64,000 nt of DNA from Paenalcaligenes sp052103955 (lineage in GTDB: Bacteria; Pseudomonadota; Gammaproteobacteria; Burkholderiales; Burkholderiaceae_B): the NCBI GenBank assembly GCA_052103955.1, contig JBQELO010000008.1:92580-156579 (forward strand), read 5' to 3'. This document shows, in pieces, positions 58,787-64,000 of this stretch (its first letter is position 1; every line of letters begins with the position of its first letter). A program made the position numbers and the translations under genes. The notes beneath the pieces were generated by a model. That model searched no databases. It saw only the letters and a program-made list of their open reading frames with translations, and had not been told where the DNA came from.

Positions 58787-59410
58787 CTAGTTTTCTCCGC
58801 TTTGTACCAAGGCAATCTTCATGAGATCGGCCACAGTGGTTACTTCAAGTTTTTCCATAATATTGGCCCGGTGTGCCTCTACAGTTTTGATACTGATGTT
58901 TAAGTCACCGGCGATTTGTTTGTTCAGGCGGCCTGCCACAATGCGTTCTAGCACTTGTTGCTCACGCGCGGTTAAGCGAGACAGCACTTCAGCGTGTGCG
59001 CGTTTAGAGTGAGCCTGATCGGCCATTAGGCTGGCTTGCTCCATCATGCGTACAACAACGGCACGTAGATCAGCTTCATTAAATGGTTTTTCTAGGAAGT
59101 CTACGGCACCTTTTTTCATGGTGCTAACTGCCATCGGCACATCACCGTGACCAGTGATGAATACGATAGGAATAGGTGAGTTACGGGCGATTAGGGCTTC
59201 TTGTAGCTCAAGACCGCTCATGCCGGGCATACGCACGTCGGCAATTAATACACTGAGTTGTGTGGTGTCGTAGGAGCTAAGAAACTCTTCCGCAGACGCA
59301 AAACACTGCACTCGGTAACCATTAGCCTCAAGCAGCCATCGCAAGGAGTCACGAACGGCTTCATCATCATCCACAATAAAAATCGTGCAGGGAATCGGGG
59401 TACTACTCAT
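58787..59410 (-). CDS. FixJ-like response regulator (receiver plus LuxR-type HTH)
   Basis: 207-residue DNA-binding response regulator. The receiver has the acidic pair in VDDDEAVRD, phosphoacceptor Asp58 (LIADVRMPGMSG) and Lys108 in FLEKPFNEADL. The C-terminal LuxR/FixJ HTH is LTAREQQVLERIVAGRLNKQ followed by SIKTVEAHRANIMEKL. It overlaps the kinase gene by 4 bp (ATGA) and has an AAGGAGA site. Targets are unknown; the divergent aceE promoter is the nearest candidate. Confidence 0.94.
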   Translation of the reverse strand: MSSTPIPCTIFIVDDDEAVRDSLRWLLEANGYRVQCFASAEEFLSSYDTTQLSVLIADVRMPGMSGLELQEALIARNSPIPIVFITGHGDVPMAVSTMKKGAVDFLEKPFNEADLRAVVVRMMEQASLMADQAHSKRAHAEVLSRLTAREQQVLERIVAGRLNKQIAGDLNISIKTVEAHRANIMEKLEVTTVADLMKIALVQSGEN

Positions 59411-61164
59411 GCTTGTATCTCCTTGGGACTATCAGTGGTTGGTTGCATTTCGGCTTGCGCACAGGGCAAAGAGAATCGGAATATCGTTCCACCCTCTGGA
59501 TTCTCCATTGCCCACAAACGACCATGGTGTGATTCTATAATGGTTCTACAGATGTTTAAGCCCATCCCCAGCCCTTCTGATTTGGTGCTGTAGAACGGCT
59601 CGAAAAGGCGCTCGGGGTTTTTGAGTCCATAACCCCTGTCGATGACGGCGACTTCTAACATTTGATCATAAAGTGAAATGTTCACATGAAGGATATGATA
59701 ATCGCTTCCTTCCATCGCTTCCACGCCATTTTTTAGCAAATTAAGCAGAACTTGCTCAATAAGAATGGGATCAGCTAACACCATAGGTAGGTGTTCGGGG
59801 AGCTCAACGGCTATTTCTATACGACGTTTGCGCGCATCTATGTCTGCAAAGCTTACAGCATTATCAATTATTTGCGTAATTGGTACCGCTTGGCGACGTG
59901 GTTCGCTGCGTTTAACAAACTCGCGTATACGGCTAATAATTTTGCCAGCACGTTCAGCTTGTGCCGCTGCTTTTTCTAGTGCTTCTAACAATTGCTCAGG
60001 CTTAGCCTTGCCGCTGCGCAGCATCGCTACGGCACCCATGCTGTAGTTATTAATAGCAGTTAATGGTTGGTTTAGCTCGTGTGCCAAGGACGATGCCATT
60101 TCACCCATAGTGGTTAAACGGCTAGTCAGCTGAATTTTATCTTGCTGCACACGCGAGGCTTCTTCGTGTTTGCGGCGTTCGGTAATATCGCGTGCGACTT
60201 GCAAACGTACACGTCGACCATCGGTCCATGCCAGCATACGGTGATGCACCTCAAACCAGCGTTGGGCTTGGGATGAATAGGTTTCTACGGTTTCATCCGT
60301 AAAGCGTCCCAATCTACCGCCCAGCAGTTCTTCGTGGCCGTGGCCTTGCGCGCCAAAGAAGCGTCTGTACGTACGGTTCGCAAACAGCAGCTCCAGGCCT
60401 TCAGGCGTGTCGGCTGTGACCGAAATTGCATCGTCCAACCCTTCTAACACCGTCATAAAGCGTTCGTGAGCCGCTGTCATGGCTTCACGAATGCGTTTAG
60501 GTTCGGTAATGTCGGTCATGGAGGTCATCCAGCCTATTTGTTCCCCATTAGGGTCGCGCAAAGGTGAGACATACATACGTGCAGTAAAGCGCGAGCCGTC
60601 GCGGCGCTGGGCTTCTATCTCTAGGCCACTGTTGGGTGTACGGCCTGACAAGATAAGATCCAGTACTTCTTGGTGGTGCGAATGGCGCCCCGGCACCCAA
60701 TAGGGGAAGGGGGCTGTGCGCCCTATAAGATCGGCTTCATTCCAGCCTATCATCCGGCAAAACGCAGGGTTCACGTAAGCAATGCGACCGCTCATGTCAA
60801 AGACGCGCATGCCGGTAGACATGGAGTTCTCCATGGCCCGCCTAAACCCGGTTTCGGCAATAAGCGCAGCTTCGGCGCGAGTACGAAAACGTGTGTAGCG
60901 CCATAACGCGAGCAAACTAAATACGATCACCAGTGATAAGGCCGCAATCACCATGGTGAGGCGCTGCTGACGTGTTTCTTGGTCTATGGGAACGACCATG
61001 ACGCTATCGTGTTGCAGGCGTTGCAACCAGATAAATACGCCCATCACGCATAAGTACAGAATCAGCACGATCACCGGCGTAAGCCAGTACAGACCTCGTC
61101 TGTCTCGGCGTGCGTGATCGTAAAAGGTATTAGGAATAAGTGATTTCTTTACGGAGTTTGCCAT
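59407..61164 (-). CDS. PAS-domain sensor histidine kinase (FixL/TodS-like)
   Basis: 585-residue membrane kinase. Two transmembrane segments (about 27-47 and 69-88) enclose only about 20 periplasmic residues, so sensing is probably cytoplasmic, through PAS domains at about 105-225 and 236-335. HisKA phosphoacceptor His362 lies in SSLAHELNQPLTAINNY; the ATPase domain has NLLKNGVEAM, VIDRGYGL and GLGMGLN. No FixL-type haem-histidine context was identified with confidence in the PAS domains. Coupled to the response regulator gene and divergent from aceE over 258 bp. Confidence 0.92.
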   Translation of the reverse strand: MANSVKKSLIPNTFYDHARRDRRGLYWLTPVIVLILYLCVMGVFIWLQRLQHDSVMVVPIDQETRQQRLTMVIAALSLVIVFSLLALWRYTRFRTRAEAALIAETGFRRAMENSMSTGMRVFDMSGRIAYVNPAFCRMIGWNEADLIGRTAPFPYWVPGRHSHHQEVLDLILSGRTPNSGLEIEAQRRDGSRFTARMYVSPLRDPNGEQIGWMTSMTDITEPKRIREAMTAAHERFMTVLEGLDDAISVTADTPEGLELLFANRTYRRFFGAQGHGHEELLGGRLGRFTDETVETYSSQAQRWFEVHHRMLAWTDGRRVRLQVARDITERRKHEEASRVQQDKIQLTSRLTTMGEMASSLAHELNQPLTAINNYSMGAVAMLRSGKAKPEQLLEALEKAAAQAERAGKIISRIREFVKRSEPRRQAVPITQIIDNAVSFADIDARKRRIEIAVELPEHLPMVLADPILIEQVLLNLLKNGVEAMEGSDYHILHVNISLYDQMLEVAVIDRGYGLKNPERLFEPFYSTKSEGLGMGLNICRTIIESHHGRLWAMENPEGGTIFRFSLPCAQAEMQPTTDSPKEIQA

Positions 61165-61259
61165 AACAGTAATCGTAAAAAGCTGGGAGCATTGTAAACC
61201 TTAACGCTCGTTGATATTTTTCACATTATAAAAACTATTACCATAAAATGAAATTTTGC

Positions 61260-61288
61260 TTGAGATTACCTTTTTTCTTTCCTAGAAT
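61260..61288 (+). promoter_or_regulatory. Putative sigma70 promoter of aceE
   Basis: TTGAGA (61260-61265), 17-bp T-rich spacer, TAGAAT (61283-61288): five of six matches in each hexamer. It predicts a leader of about 128 nt before the aceE start at 61423. Confidence 0.7.
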
Positions 61289-61300
61289 AGACTTGATAAA

Positions 61301-61317
61301 TAGGCATGATCTGCCTA
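61301..61317. promoter_or_regulatory. Dyad immediately downstream of the aceE promoter
   Basis: TAGGCA / TGCCTA arms separated by 5 bp, beginning about 6 bp after the predicted transcription start. The position suits a repressor roadblock or an RNA hairpin at the 5' end. It may be the site of the adjacent FixJ-like regulator or a PdhR-type regulator; neither is shown. Confidence 0.35.
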
Positions 61318-61422
61318 AATACTGTACGGGTCCGGTCAATCTGTTATGGTCTGAAAAGCAAACATTACAACGCAGATGAACATCGCAGCACGGACTTCTA
61401 TCAATAAAACTGGAGACGCTTT

Positions 61423-64000
<2,578 letters not shown>

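Noticed and set aside
40902..61183. Exact 17-bp match (AATCGTAAAAAGCTGGG) at about 40899 and 61171
   Set aside because: One match of this length in 64 kb is within chance expectation; the flanks diverge at once and there is no dyad.

Overview
The window reads as chromosomal DNA of a betaproteobacterium, most likely Burkholderiales in or near the family Alcaligenaceae. This is inferred from the housekeeping genes (single SpoT-type RelA/SpoT gene with rpoZ and gmk, homodimeric aceE, surE-pcm-nlpD followed by rlmD) and from the densely packed catabolic and transport genes. Base composition is near balanced by eye. I see no rRNA, tRNA, CRISPR array, insertion sequence or phage gene. Genes run off both ends: a fumarylacetoacetate hydrolase family gene at the left and aceE at the right.

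Layout. (1) 1-10057: a minus-strand catabolic block in the order iorA, iorB, marR, acyl-CoA thioesterase, two-domain salicylyl-CoA 5-hydroxylase-type flavoenzyme, gentisate dioxygenase, FAH-family hydrolase, with a second marR gene divergent from iorA. Together they suggest funnelling of an aromatic compound as a CoA thioester to gentisate and ring cleavage. (2) 10058-17080: thioredoxin, purine permease, tsaD, plsY, surE, pcm and nlpD. Three copies of a palindromic repeat lie between convergent gene pairs here. (3) 17096-24076: rlmD, then a second FAH-family gene behind a structured leader, an IclR regulator, a GMC oxidoreductase and an MHS-type transporter. (4) 24077-36661: argH, a mechanosensitive channel, glnB, an aldo/keto reductase, an MFS carrier, ubiC, an rRNA pseudouridine synthase, a DJ-1/PfpI protein, rlmJ, ppiD, an M23 peptidase and azlCD. 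(5) 36719-42665: spoT, rpoZ, gmk, exonuclease III, a DUF1963 protein and a spermidine synthase-like protein. (6) 42753-52838: a TrpXYZ-like ABC importer, then a tripartite RND efflux operon running into pdxJ and a nitroreductase. (7) 52942-55805: copper-linked genes (cueR, copZ, a dihydrolipoamide dehydrogenase-like protein, an SCO protein). (8) 55852-64000: prlC, folD and a FixLJ-like two-component pair, divergent from aceE.

The strongest unexplained items are: the coupling of a ferredoxin-type 2-oxoacid oxidoreductase with an aryl-CoA/gentisate route and no CoA ligase in view; a hairpin repeat family with compensatory changes; a three-tier nested stem in the leader of the gene at 18724; and a cueR gene with an archetypal 19-bp-spacer MerR promoter but no copper ATPase nearby. 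All functional calls rest on motif and family recognition from the sequence; no database search was run.
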